From Tetranychus cinnabarinus (taxonomy: Eukaryota > Arthropoda > Arachnida > Trombidiformes > Tetranychidae), in contig WHVY01000012.1 in NCBI GenBank assembly GCA_022266195.1, positions 41,195 to 105,194 of the forward strand: DNA of 64,000 nt, in the 5' to 3' direction. The notes beneath the pieces were generated by a model. The model saw only the letters and a program-made list of their open reading frames with translations, had not been told where the DNA came from and searched no databases. A program made the translations under genes and the position numbers. This document shows positions 1 through 12,840 of the stretch, one piece after another. Numbering within the stretch: position 1 is the first letter of the stretch; each line of letters begins with the position of its first letter.

Positions 1-40
1 ATTTCAATTGGAGCTCTGAATTCATATTGAATGCTTTGTG

Positions 41-90
41 ATCGTCAATGTTATTTCAATTGGAGCTTTTAATGCAATTTACGCATTGGG
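41..90. repeat. Representative type B monomer, 50 bp
   Basis: The unit is phased from ATCGTCAATG to the next ATCGTCAATG. Its left half is the shared ATCGTCAATGTTATTTCAAT followed by TGGAGC. Its right half is TTTTAATGCAATTTACGC followed by ATTGGG. It differs from type A mainly where AATTTACGC replaces the longer ATATTGAATGC, which makes it 2 bp shorter. It carries two CpG sites (ATCGTC and ACGC), against one in type A. Confidence 0.95.
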
Positions 91-142
91 ATCGTCAATG
101 TTATTTCGCTTGGAGCTCTGAATTCATATTGAATGCTTTGTG
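91..142. repeat. Representative type A monomer, 52 bp
   Basis: This unit has the shared left half (here the CGCTTGGAGC variant) followed by CTCTGAATTCATATTGAATG and the CTTTGTG end. It carries several 6-bp palindromes: GAGCTC and GAATTC here, with AAGCTT, CAATTG and ATGCAT in other A units. An EcoRI digest would therefore be expected to give a ladder with steps of about 50, 52 and 102 bp. The 2-bp length difference from type B lies in the right half. Confidence 0.95.
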
Positions 143-431
143 ATCGTCAATGTTATTTCAATTGGAGCTTTTAATGCAATTTACGCATTGGGATCGTCAA
201 TGTTATTTCGCTTGGAGCTCTGAATTCATATTGAATGCTTTGTGATCGTCAATGTTATTTCAATTGGAGCTTTAAATTCAATTTACGCATTGGCATCGTC
301 AATGTTATTTCAATTGGAGCTTTTAATGCAATTTACGCATTGTGATCGTCAATGTTATTTCAATTGGAGCTTTTAATTCAATTTACGCATTGGGATCGTC
401 AATTTTATTTCAATTAAAGCTTTGAATTCAT

Positions 432-466
432 ATTGAATGCATTGGGATCGTCAATGTTATTTCAAT
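432..466. other. Dyad-symmetric hairpin element (example)
   Basis: The arm ATTGAATGCATTG (432-444) pairs with CAATGTTATTTCAAT (452-466) around the loop GGATCGT (445-451). CATTG/CAATG gives five pairs and ATTGAA/TTCAAT six, separated by a TG/TTAT internal loop. The element spans the junction between a type A right half and the next left half, so it recurs at almost every A unit ending in GCATTG. Type B keeps only the inner CATTG/CAATG pairing. It is a possible fold-back or cruciform structure; no function is shown by sequence. Confidence 0.75.
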
Positions 467-476
467 CAAAGCTTTG
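467..476. other. 10-bp perfect palindrome CAAAGCTTTG (example)
   Basis: CAAAGCTTTG is its own reverse complement. It lies at the centre of the second dyad of the monomer, between TTCAAT (461-466) and the downstream ATTGAA arm. It occurs wherever an AATCAAAGC left half joins a TTTGAATTC right half, which is very frequent in family 1. In family 2 a different 10-bp palindrome, TTGAATTCAA (for example 34,972-34,981), takes a similar place in type B units. Confidence 0.85.
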
Positions 477-2458
477 AATTCATATTGAATGCATTGAAAT
501 CGTCAATGTTATTGCAATTGGAGCTTTGAATTCATATTGAATGCATTGAAATCGTCAATGTTATTGCAATTGGAGCTTTGAATTCATATTGAATGCTTTG
601 TGATCGTCAATGTTATTTCGATTAAAGCTTTGAATGCAATTTACGCATTGGGATCGTCAATGTTATTTCAATTAAAGCTTTGAATTCATATTGAATGCAT
701 TAAGATCGCAAATGTTATTGCAATTGGAGCTTTTTATTCAATTTACGCATTGAGATCGTCAATGTTATTTCAATTGGAGCTCTTAATGCAATTTACGCAT
801 TGGGATCGTCAATGTTATTTCAATTGGAGCTCTGAATTCATATTGAATGCTTTGTGATCGTCAAATTTATTACAATTGGAGCTTTTAATGCAATTTACGC
901 ATTGGGATCGTCAATGTTATTTCAATTGGAGCTCTGAATTCATATTGAATGCTTTGTGATCGTCAAAGTTATTTCAATTGGAGCTTTCAATGCAATTTAC
1001 GCATTGGGATCGTCAATGTTATTTCAATTGGAGCTCTGAATTCATATTGAATGCTTTGTGATCGTCAATGTTATTTCAATTGGAGCTTTTAATGCAATTT
1101 ACGCATTGGGATCGTCAATGTTATTTCGCTTGGAGCTCTGAATTCATATTGAATGCTTTGTGATCGTCAATGTTATTTCAATTAAAGCTTTGAATGCAAT
1201 TACGCATTGGGATCGTCAATGTTATTTCAGTTAAAGCTTTGAATTCATATTGAATGCATTAAGATCGTCAATAATATTTCAATTGGAGCTCTGAATTCAT
1301 ATTGAATGCTTTGTGATCGTCAATGTTATTTCAATTGGAGCTTTTAATGCAATTTACGCATTGGGATCGTCAATAATATTTCAATTGGAGCTCTGAATTC
1401 ATATTGAATGCTTTGTGATCGTCAATGTTATTTCAATTGGAGCTTTTAATGCAATTTACGCATTGGGATCGTCAATGTTATTTCAATTGGAGCTCTGAAT
1501 TCATATTGAATGCTTTGTGATCGTCAAATTTATTACAATTGGAGCTTTTAATGCAATTTACGCATTGGGATCGTCAATGTTATTTCAATTGGAGCTCTGA
1601 ATTCATATTGAATGCTTTGTGATCGTCAATGTTATTTCAATTGGAGCTTTTAATGCAATTTACGCATTGGGATCGTCAATGTTATTTCAATTGGAGCTCT
1701 GAATTCATATTGAATGCTTTGTGATCGTCAATGTTTTTTCAATTGGAGCTTTAAATTCAATTTACGCATTGGCATCGTCAATGTTATTTCAATTGGAGCT
1801 TTTAATGCAATTTACGCATTGTGATCGTCAATGTTATTTCAATTGGAGCTTTTAATTCAATTTACGCATTGGGATCGTCAATTTTATTTCAATTAAAGCT
1901 TTGAATTCATATTGAATGCATTGGGATCGTCAATGTTATTTCAATCAAAGCTTTGAATTCATATTGAATGCATTGAAATCGTCAATGTTATTGCAATTGG
2001 AGCTTTGAATTCATATTGAATGCATTGAAATCGTCAATGTTATTTCAATCAAAGCTTTGAATTCATATTGAATGCTTTGTGATCGTCAATGTTATTTCGA
2101 TTAAAGCTTTGAATGCAATTTACGCATTGGGATCGTCAATGTTATTTCAATTAAAGCTTTGAATTCATATTGAATGCATTAAGATCGCCAATGTTATTGC
2201 AATTGGAGCTTTTTATTCAATTTACGCATTGAGATCGTCAATGTTATTTCAATTGGAGCTTTTAATGCAATTTACGCATTGTGATCGTCAATGTTATTTC
2301 AATTGGAGTTTTAATTCAATTTAAGCATAGGGATCGTCAATGTTATTTCAATCAAAGCTTTGAATTCATATTGAATGCATTGGGATCGTCAATGTTATTT
2401 CAATCAAAGCTTTGAATTCATATTGAATGCATTGGGATCGTCAATGTTATTGCAATTA

Positions 2459-3489
2459 TAGCTTTGAATGCAATTACGCATTGGGATCGTCAATGTTATT
2501 TCGCTTGGAGCTCTGAATTCATATTGAATGCTTTGTGATCGTCAATGTTATTTCAATTGGAGCTTTAAATTCAATTTACGCATTGGCATCGTCAATGTTA
2601 TTTCAATTGGAGCTTTTAATGCAATTTACGCATTGTGATCGTCAATGTTATTTCAATTGGAGCTTTTAATTCAATTTACGCATTGGGATCGTCAATTTTA
2701 TTTCAATTGAAGCTTTGAATTCATATTGAATGCATTGGGATCGTCAATGTTATTTCAATCAAAGCTTTGAATTCATATTGAATGCATTGAAATCGTCAAT
2801 GTTATTGCAATTGGAGCTTTGAATTCATATTGAATGCATTGAAATCGTCAATAATATTGCAATTGGAGCTTTGAATTCATATTGAATGCTTTGTGATCGT
2901 CAATGTTATTTCGATTAAAGCTTTGAATTCATATTGAATGCATTGAAATCGTCAATGTTATTGCAATTGGAGCTTTGAATTCATATTGAATGCTTTGTGA
3001 TCGTCAATGTTATTTCAATTATAGCTTTGAATGCAATTACGCATTGGGATCGTCAATGTTATTTCGCTTGGAGCTCTGAATTCATATTGAATGCTTTGTG
3101 ATCGTCAATGTTATTTCAATTGGAGCTTTAAATTCAATTTACGCATTGGCATCGTCAATGTTATTTCAATTGGAGCTTTTAATGCAATTTACGCATTGTG
3201 ATCGTCAATGTTATTTCAATTGGAGCTTTTAATTCAATTTACGCATTGGGATCGTCAATTTTATTTCAATTGAAGCTTTGAATTCATATTGAATGCATTG
3301 GGATCGTCAATGTTATTTCAATCAAAGCTTTGAATTCATATTGAATGCATTGAAATCGTCAATGTTATTGCAATTGGAGCTTTGAATTCATATTGAATGC
3401 ATTGAAATCGTCAATAATATTGCAATTGGAGCTTTGAATTCATATTGAATGCTTTGTGATCGTCAATGTTATTTCGATTAAAGCTTTGA
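2459..3489. repeat. Tandem segmental duplication, 563-bp offset
   Basis: The sequence at 2,459-2,926 recurs at 3,022-3,489. It includes the rare markers CGCTTGGAGC (2,502 and 3,065), the AATTTTATTTCAATTGAAGC unit (about 2,694 and 3,257) and the AATAATATTGC unit. Identity breaks just after the CGATTAAAGC unit, where the first copy continues GAATTC and the second GAATGC. The offset is close to 11 x 51. Confidence 0.85.
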
Positions 3490-4732
3490 ATGCAATTTAC
3501 GCATTGGGATCGTCAATGTTATTTCAATTAAAGCTTTGAATTCATATTGAATGCATTAAGATCGCCAATGTTATTGCAATTGGAGCTTTTAATTCAATTT
3601 ACGCATTGAGATCGTCAATGTTATTTCAATTGGAGCTTTTAATGCAATTTACGCATTGTGATCGTCAATGTTATTTCAATTGGAGTTTTAATTCAATTTA
3701 AGCATAGGGATCGTCAATGTTATTTCAATCAAAGCTTTGAATTCATATTGAATGCATTGGGATCGTCAATGTTATTTCAATCAAAGCTTTGAATTCATAT
3801 TGAATGCATTGGGATCGTCAATGTTATTGCAATTGGAGCTTTGAATTCATATTGAATGCTTTGTGATCGTCAATGTTATTTCAATTAAAGCTTTGAATGC
3901 AATTACGCATTGGGATCGTCAATGTTATTTCAGTTAAAGCTTTGAATTCATATTGAATGCATTAAGATCGTCAATAATATTTCAATTGGAGCTCTGAATT
4001 CATATTGAATGCTTTGTGATCGTCAATGTTATTTCAATTGGTGCTTTTAATGCAATTTACGCATTGGGATCGTCAATGTTATTTCAATTGGAGCTCTGAA
4101 TTCATATTGAATGCTTTGTGATCGTCAAAGTTATTTCAATTGGAGCTTTTAATGCAATTTACGCATTGGGATCGTCAATGTTATTTCAATTGGAGCTCTG
4201 AATTCATATTGAATGCTTTGTGAGCGTCAAAGTTATTTCAATTGGAGCTTTTAATGCAATTTACGCATTGGGATCGTCAATGTTATTTCAATTGGAGCTC
4301 TGAATTCATATTGAATGCTTTGTGATCGTCAATGTTATTTCAATCAAAGCTTTGAATTCATATTGAATGCATTGAAATCGTCAATGTTATTGCAATTGGA
4401 GCTTTGAATTCATATTGAATGCATTGAAATCGTCAATAATATTGCAATTGGAGCTTTGAATTCATATTGAATGCTTTGTGATCGTCAATGTTATTTCGAT
4501 TAAAGCTTTGAATGCAATTTACGCATTGGGATCGTCAATGTTATTTCAATTAAAGCTTTGAATTCATATTGAATGCATTAAGATCGCCAATGTTATTGCA
4601 ATTGGAGCTTTTAATTCAATTTACGCATTGTGATCGTCAATGTTATTTCAATTGGAGCTTTTAATGCAATTTACGCATTGTGATCGTCAATGTTATTTCA
4701 ATTAAAGCTTTGAATTCATATTGAATGCATTG

Positions 4733-7258
4733 GGATCGTCAATGTTATTTCAATTAAAGCTTTGAATTCATATTGAATGCATTGAAATCGTCAATGTTAT
4801 TGCAATTGGAGCTTTGAATTCATATTGAATGCTTTGTGATCGTCAATGTTATTTCAATTATAGCTTTGAATGCAATTACGCATTGGGATCGTCAATGTTA
4901 TTTCAATTAAAGCTTTGAATTCATATTGAATGCTTTGTGATCGTCAATGTTATTTCAATTAAAGCTTTGAATGCAATTTACGCATTGGGATCGTCAATGT
5001 TATTTCGATTAAAGCTTTGAATGCAATTTACGCATTGGGATCGTCAATGTTATTTCAATTAAAGCTTTGAATTCATATTAATGCATTAAGATCGCCAATG
5101 TTATTGCAATTGGAGCTTTTAATTCAATTTACGCATTGAGATCGTCAATGTTATTTCAATTGGAGCTTTTAATGCAATTTACGCATTGTGATCGTCAATG
5201 TTATTTCAATTGGAGTTTTAATTCAATTTAAGCATAGGGATCGTCAATGTTATTTCAATCAAAGCTTTGAATTCATATTGAATGCATTGGGATCGTCAAT
5301 GTTATTTCAATCAAAGCTTTGAATTCATATTGAATGCATTGGGATCGTCAATGTTATTGCAATTGGAGCTTTGAATTCATATTGAATGCTTTGTGATCGT
5401 CAATGTTATTTCAATTAAAGCTTTGAATGCGTTTACGCATTGGGATCGTCAATGTTATTTCAGTTAAAGCTTTGAATTCATATTGAATGCATTAAGATCG
5501 TCAATAATATTTCAATTGGAGCTCTGAATTCATATTGAATGCTTTGTGATCGTCAATGTTATTTCAATTGGAGCTTTTAATGCAATTTACGCATTGGGAT
5601 CGTCAATGTTATTTCGCTTGGAGCTCTGAATTCATATTGAATGCTTTGTGATCGTCAATGTTATTTCAATTGGAGCTTTGAATTCATATTGCATGCATTG
5701 AAATCGTCAATGTTATTGCAATTGAAGCTTTGAATTCATATTGAATGCTTTTGTGATCGTCAATGTTATTTCAATTATAGCTTTGAATGCAATTACGCAT
5801 TAGGATCGTCAATGTTATTCCAATTAAAGGTTTGAATTCATATTGAATGCTTTGTGATCGTCAATGTTATTTCAATTAAAGCTTTGAATGCAATTTACGC
5901 ATTGGGATCGTCAATGTTATTTCAATTGGAGCTTTTAATGCAATTTACGCATTGTGATCGTCAATGTTATTTCAATTGGAGCTTTTAATTCAATTTACGC
6001 ATTGGGATCGTCAATGTTATTTCAATTAAAGCTTTGAATTCATATTGAATGCATTGGGATCGTCAATGTTATTTCAATCAAAGCTTTGAATTCATATTGA
6101 ATGCATTGAAATCGTCAATGTTATTGCAATTGGAGCTTTGAATTCATATTGAATGCTTTGTGATCGTCAATGTTATTTCAATTATAGCTTTGAATGCAAT
6201 TACGCATTAGGATCGTCAATGTTATTTCAATTAAAGCTTTGAATTCATATTGAATGCTTTGTGATCGTCAATGTTATTTCAATTAAAGCTTTGAATGCAA
6301 TTACGTATTGGGATCGTCAATGTTATTTCAATTAAAGCTTTGAATTCATATTGAATGCATTGAAATCGTCAATGTTATTGCAATTGGAGCTTTGAATTCA
6401 TATTGAATGCTTTGTGATCGTCAATGTTATTTCAATTATAGCTTTGAATGCAATTACGCATTGGGATCGTCAATGTTATTTCAATTAAAGCTTTGAATTC
6501 ATATTGAATGCTTTGTGATCGTCAATGTTATTTCAATTAAAGCTTTGAATGCAATTTACGCATTGGGATCGTCAATGTTATTTCGATTAAAGCTTTGAAT
6601 GCAATTTACGCATTGGGATCGTCAATGTTATTTCAATTAAAGCTTTGAATTCATATTAATGCATTAAGATCGCCAATGTTATTGCAATTGGAGCTTTTAA
6701 TTCAATTTACGCATTGAGATCGTCAATGTTATTTCAATTGGAGCTTTTAATGCAATTTACGCATTGTGATCGTCAATGTTATTTCAATTGGAGTTTTAAT
6801 TCAATTTAAGCATAGGGATCGTCAATGTTATTTCAATCAAAGCTTTGAATTCATATTGAATGCATTGGGATCGTCAATGTTATTTCAATCAAAGCTTTGA
6901 ATTCATATTGAATGCATTGGGATCGTCAATGTTATTGCAATTGGAGCTTTGAATTCATATTGAATGCTTTGTGATCGTCAATGTTATTTCAATTAAAGCT
7001 TTGAATGCGTTTACGCATTGGGATCGTCAATGTTATTTCAGTTAAAGCTTTGAATTCATATTGAATGCATTAAGATCGTCAATAATATTTCAATTGGAGC
7101 TCTGAATTCATATTGAATGCTTTGTGATCGTCAAAGTTATTTCAATTGGAGCTTTTAATGCAATTTACGCATTGGGATCGTCAATGTTATTTCAATTGGA
7201 GCTCTGAATTCATATTGAATGCTTTGTGATCGTCAATGTTATTTCAATTGGAGCTTTT
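4733..7258. repeat. Segmental duplication, 1,578-bp offset
   Basis: About 4,733-5,680 recurs at about 6,311-7,258. Shared private markers include the shortened CATATTAATGC unit (5,073 and 6,651), the AATTATAGC unit, the GAGTTTTAATTCAATTTAAG unit and GAATGCGTTTACG (5,425 and 7,003). Few differences separate the copies; one is TCAATGTT against TCAAAGTT near 5,552/7,130. The second copy overlaps the source of another duplication (6,665-7,867), so duplications are nested. Confidence 0.8.
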
Positions 7259-9598
7259 AATGCAATTTACGCATTGGGATCGTCAATGTTATTTCGCTTG
7301 GAGCTCTGAATTCATATTGAATGCTTTGTGATCGTCAATGTTATTTCAATTGGAGCTTTAAATTCAATTTACGCATTGGCATCGTCAATGTTATTTCAAT
7401 TGGAGCTCTGAATTCATATTGAATGCTTTGTGATCGTCAATGTTATTTCGATTGGAGCTACAAATTCAATTTACGCATTGGGATCGTCAATGTTATTTCA
7501 ATTAAAGCTTTGAATTTATATTGAATGTATTGGGATCGTCAATGTTATTGCAATTGGAGCTTTTAATTCAATTTACGCATTGGGATCGTCAATGTTATTT
7601 CAATTGGAGCTTTTTAATGCAATTCACGCATTGGGATCGTCAATGTTATTTCAATTAAAGCTCTGAATTCATATTGAATGCATTGTGATCGTCAATGTTA
7701 TTTCAATTAAAGCTTTGAATGCAATTTACGCATTGGGATCGTCAATGTTATTTCAATTAAAGCTTTGAATGAAATTTACGCATTGGGATCGTCAATGCTA
7801 TTTCCATTAAAGCTCTGAATTCATATTGAATGCATTGGGATCGTCAATGTTATTTCAATTGGAGCTTTAAATTCAATTTACGCATTGCATCGTCAATGTT
7901 ATTTCAATTGGAGCTCTGAATTCATATTGAATGCTTTGTGATCGTCAATGTTATTTCGATTGGAGCTACAAATTCAATTTACGCATTGGGATCGTCAATG
8001 TTATTTCAATTAAAGCTTTGAATTCATATTGAATGTATTGGGATCGTCAATGTTATTGCAATTGGAGCTTTTAATTCAATTTACGCATTGGGATCGTCAA
8101 TGTTATTTCAATTGGAGCTTTTTAATGCAATTCACGCATTGGGATCGTCAATGTTATTTCAATTAAAGCTCTGAATTCATATTGAATGCATTGTGATCGT
8201 CAATGTTATTTCAATTAAAGCTTTGAATGCAATTTACGCATTGGGATCGTCAATGTTATTTCAATTAAAGCTTTGAATGAAATTTACGCATTGGGATCGT
8301 CAATGCTATTTCCATTAAAGCTCTGAATTCATATTGAATGCATTGGGATCGTCAATGTTATTTCAATTAAAGCTTTGAATTCATATTGAATGCATTGGGA
8401 TCGCCAATGTTATTGCAATTGGAGCTTTTAATTCAATTTACGCATTGAGATCGTCAATGTTATTTCAATTGGAGCTTTTAATGCAATTTACGCATTGTGA
8501 TCGTCAATGTTATTTCAATTGGAGTTTTAATTCAATTTAAGCATAGGGATCGTCAATGTTATTTCAATCAAAGCTTTGAATTCATATTGAATGCATTGGG
8601 ATCGTCAATGTTATTTCAATCAAAGCTTTGAATTCATATTGAATGCATTGGGATCGTCAATGTTATTGCAATTGGAGCTTTGAATTCATATTGAATGCTT
8701 TGTGATCGTCAATGTTATTTCAATTAAAGCTTTGAATGCGTTTACGCATTGGGATCGTCAATGTTATTTCAGTTAAAGCTTTGAATTCATATTGAATGCA
8801 TTAAGATCGTCAATAATATTTCAATTGGAGCTCTGAATTCATATTGAATGCTTTGTGATCGTCAAAGTTATTTCAATTGGAGCTTTTAATGCAATTTACG
8901 CATTGGGATCGTCAATGTTATTTCAATTGGAGCTCTGAATTCATATTGAATGCTTTGTGATCGTCAATGTTATTTCAATTGGAGCTTTTAATGCAATTTA
9001 CGCATTGGGATCGTCAATGTTATTTCGCTTGGAGCTCTGAATGCATATTGAATGCTTTGTGATCGTCAATGTTATTTCAATTGGAGCTTTAAATTCAATT
9101 TACGCATTGGCATCGTCAATGTTATTTCAATTGGAGCTCTGAATTCATATTGAATGCTTTGTGATCGTCAATGTTATTTCGATTGGAGCTACAAATTCAA
9201 TTTACGCATTGGGATCGTCAATGTTATTTCAATTAAAGCTTTGAATTCATATTGAATGTATTGGGATCGTCAATGTTATTGCAATTGGAGCTTTTAATTC
9301 AATTTACGCATTGGGATCGTCAATGTTATTTCAATTGGAGCTTTTTAATGCAATTCACGCATTGGGATCGTCAATGTTATTTCAATTAAAGCTCTGAATT
9401 CATATTGAATGCATTGTGATCGTCAATGTTATTTCAATTAAAGCTTTGAATGCAATTTACGCATTGGGATCGTCAATGTTATTTCAATTAAAGCTTTGAA
9501 TGAAATTTACGCATTGGGATCGTCAATGCTATTTCCATTAAAGCTCTGAATTCATATTGAATGCATTGGGATCGTCAATGTTATTTCAATTAAAGCTT
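6665..9598. repeat. Segmental duplication, 1,731-bp offset
   Basis: About 6,665-7,867 recurs at about 8,396-9,598. Diagnostic markers are GAATGCGTTTACG (7,003 and 8,734), GAGCTACAAATTC (7,455 and 9,186), the GAATGTATTGGG unit and CAATGCTATTTCCATTAAAG. The left break is seen as TTAAGATCGCC against TTGGGATCGCC. The right break comes at AATTGGAGC against AATTAAAGC near 7,867/9,598. Confidence 0.82.
7331..8347. repeat. Tandem segmental duplication, 508/509-bp unit
   Basis: Unit 7,331-7,839 is followed directly by 7,840-8,347. Both contain GAGCTACAAATTC (7,455 and 7,963), the GAATGTATTGGG unit, the long-run GCTTTTTAATGC unit and CAATGCTATTTCC. The second unit lacks one G (GCATTGCATCG for GCATTGGCATCG). 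The length matches five 102-bp dimers less one or two bases. Confidence 0.85.
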
Positions 9599-10080
9599 TG
9601 AATTCATATTGAATGCATTGGGATCGTCAATGTTATTGCAATTGGAGCTCTGAATTCATATTGAATGCTTTGTGATCGTCAATGTTATTTCAATTAAAGC
9701 TTTGAATGCAATTACGTATTGGGATCGTCAATGTTATTTCCATTAAAGCTCTGAATTCATATTGAATGCATTGGGATCGTCAATGTTATTTCAATTAAAG
9801 CTTTGAATTCATATTGAATGCATTGGGATCGTCAATGTTATTGCAATTGGAGCTTTGAATTCATATTGAATGCTTTGTGATCGTCAATGTTATTTCAATT
9901 AAAGCTTTGAATGCAATTACGTATTGGGATCGTCAATGTTATTTCAATTAAAGCTTTGAATTCATATTGAATGCATTGGGATCGTCAATGTTATTGCAAT
10001 TGGAGCTTTGAATTCATATTGAATGCTTTGTGATCGTCAATGTTATTTCAATTATAGCTTTGAATGCAATTACGCATTGG

Positions 10081-11113
10081 GATCGTCAATGTTATTTCAA
10101 TTAAAGCTTTGAATTCATATTGAATGCTTTGTGATCGTCAATGTTATTTCAATTAAAGCTTTGAATGCAATTTACGCATTGGGATCGTCAATGTTATTTC
10201 GATTAAAGCTTTGAATTCATATTGAATGCATTAAGATCGCCAATGTTATTGCAATTGGAGCTTTTAATTCAATTTACGCATTGAGATCGTCAATGTTATT
10301 TCAATTGGAGCTTTTAATGCAATTTACGCATTGTGATCGTCAATGTTATTTCAATTGGAGTTTTAATTCAATTTAAGCATAGGGATCGTCAATGTTATTT
10401 CAATCAAAGCTTTGAATTCATATTGAATGCATTGGGATCGTCAATGTTATTTCAATCAAAGCTTTGAATTCATATTGAATGCATTGGGATCGTCAATGTT
10501 ATTGCAATTGGAGCTTTTAATTCATATTGAATGCTTTGTGATCGTCAATGTTATTTCAATTGGAGCTTTTAATGCAATTTACGCATTGGGATCGTCAATG
10601 TTATTTCAATTAAAGCTTTGAATTCATATTGAATGCTTTGTGATCGTCAATGTTATTTCAATTAAAGCTTTGAATGCAATTTACGCATTGGGATCGTCAA
10701 TGTTATTTCGATTAAAGCTTTGAATTCATATTGAATGCATTAAGATCGCCAATGTTATTGCAATTGGAGCTTTTAATTCAATTTACGCATTGAGATCGTC
10801 AATGTTATTTCAATTGGAGCTTTTAATGCAATTTACGCATTGTGATCGTCAATGTTATTTCAATTGGAGTTTTAATTCAATTTAAGCATAGGGATCGTCA
10901 ATGTTATTTCAATCAAAGCTTTGAATTCATATTGAATGCATTGGGATCGTCAATGTTATTTCAATCAAAGCTTTGAATTCATATTGAATGCATTGGGATC
11001 GTCAATGTTATTGCAATTGGAGCTTTTAATTCATATTGAATGCTTTGTGATCGTCAATGTTATTTCAATTGGAGCTTTTAATGCAATTTACGCATTGGGA
11101 TCGTCAATGTTAT
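10081..11113. repeat. Tandem segmental duplication, 509-bp unit
   Basis: Unit 10,081-10,589 is followed by a second copy from 10,590 to about 11,113. Both hold the AAGATCGCC monomer, the GAGTTTTAATTCAATTTAAG monomer and two AATCAAAGC monomers in the same order. Most of the second copy (10,590-11,406) recurs again at about 12,021-12,837 with a 1,431-bp offset. Confidence 0.85.
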
Positions 11114-12840
11114 TGCAATTGGAGCTTTGAATTCATATTGAATGCTTTGTGATCGTCAATGTTATTTCAATTAAAGCTTTGAATTCATATTGAATGCATT
11201 AAGATCGTCAATAATATTTCAATTGGAGCTCTGAATTCATATTGAATGCTTTGTGATCGTCAAAGTTATTTCAATTGGAGCTTTTAATGCAATTTACGCA
11301 TTGGGATCGTCAATGTTATTTCAATTGGAGCTCTGAATTCATATTGAATGCTTTGTGATCGTCAATGTTATTTCAATTGGAGCTTTTAATGCAATTTACG
11401 CATTGGGATCGTCAATGTTATTTCGCTTGGAGCTCTGAATTCATATTGAATGCTTTGTGATCGTCAATGTTATTTCAATTAAAGCTTTGAATGCAATTTA
11501 CGCATTGGGATCGTCAATGTTATTTCAATTAAAGCTTTGAATGAAATTTACGCATTGGGATCGTCAATGCTATTTCCATTAAAGCTCTGAATTCATATTG
11601 AATGCATTGGGATCGTCAATGTTATTTCAATTAAAGCTTTGAATTCATATTGAATGCATTGGGATCGTCAATGTTATTGCAATTGGAGCTCTGAATTCAT
11701 ATTGAATGCTTTGTGATCGTCAATGTTATTTCAATTAAAGCTTTGAATGCAATTACGTATTGGGATCGTCAATGTTATTTCCATTAAAGCTCTGAATTCA
11801 TATTGAATGCATTGGGATCGTCAATGTTATTTCAATTAAAGCTTTGAATTCATATTGAATGCATTGGGATCGTCAATGTTATTGCAATTGGAGCTTTGAA
11901 TTCATATTGAATGCTTTGTGATCGTCAATGTTATTGCAATTGGAGCTTTGAATTCATATTGAATGCTTTGTGATCGTCAATGTTATTTCAATTATAGCTT
12001 TGAATGCAATTACGCATTGGGATCGTCAATGTTATTTCAATTAAAGCTTTGAATTCATATTGAATGCTTTGTGATCGTCAATGTTATTTCAATTAAAGCT
12101 TTGAATGCAATTTACGCATTGGGATCGTCAATGTTATTTCGATTAAAGCTTTGAATTCATATTGAATGCATTAAGATCGCCAATGTTATTGCAATTGGAG
12201 CTTTTAATTCAATTTACGCATTGAGATCGTCAATGTTATTTCAATTGGAGCTTTTAATGCAATTTACGCATTGTGATCGTCAATGTTATTTCAATTGGAG
12301 TTTTAATTCAATTTAAGCATAGGGATCGTCAATGTTATTTCAATCAAAGCTTTGAATTCATATTGAATGCATTGGGATCGTCAATGTTATTTCAATCAAA
12401 GCTTTGAATTCATATTGAATGCATTGGGATCGTCAATGTTATTGCAATTGGAGCTTTTAATTCATATTGAATGCTTTGTGATCGTCAATGTTATTTCAAT
12501 TGGAGCTTTTAATGCAATTTACGCATTGGGATCGTCAATGTTATTGCAATTGGAGCTTTGAATTCATATTGAATGCTTTGTGATCGTCAATGTTATTTCA
12601 ATTAAAGCTTTGAATTCATATTGAATGCATTAAGATCGTCAATAATATTTCAATTGGAGCTCTGAATTCATATTGAATGCTTTGTGATCGTCAAAGTTAT
12701 TTCAATTGGAGCTTTTAATGCAATTTACGCATTGGGATCGTCAATGTTATTTCAATTGGAGCTCTGAATTAATATTGAATGCTTTGTGATCGTCAATGTT
12801 ATTTCAATTGGAGCTTTTAATGCAATTTACGCATTGGCAT

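Noticed and set aside
91..142. CENP-B box in the CGCTTGGAGC variant
   Set aside because: TTCG is present, but the required A and CGGG positions downstream are not matched in this or other variants.
432..466. Intrinsic transcription terminator
   Set aside because: The stem is AT-rich with an internal loop and is not followed by a U tract. It recurs in nearly every A unit, as expected of satellite symmetry.
10427..10621. Recurrent 64-65-codon frames in family 1 (also 10,936, 12,367, 14,305, 22,513, 22,875, 27,001, 29,643, 31,373, 33,461)
   Set aside because: They are copies of the same few monomers carried by segmental duplication. Each ends where A/B alternation shifts the frame.
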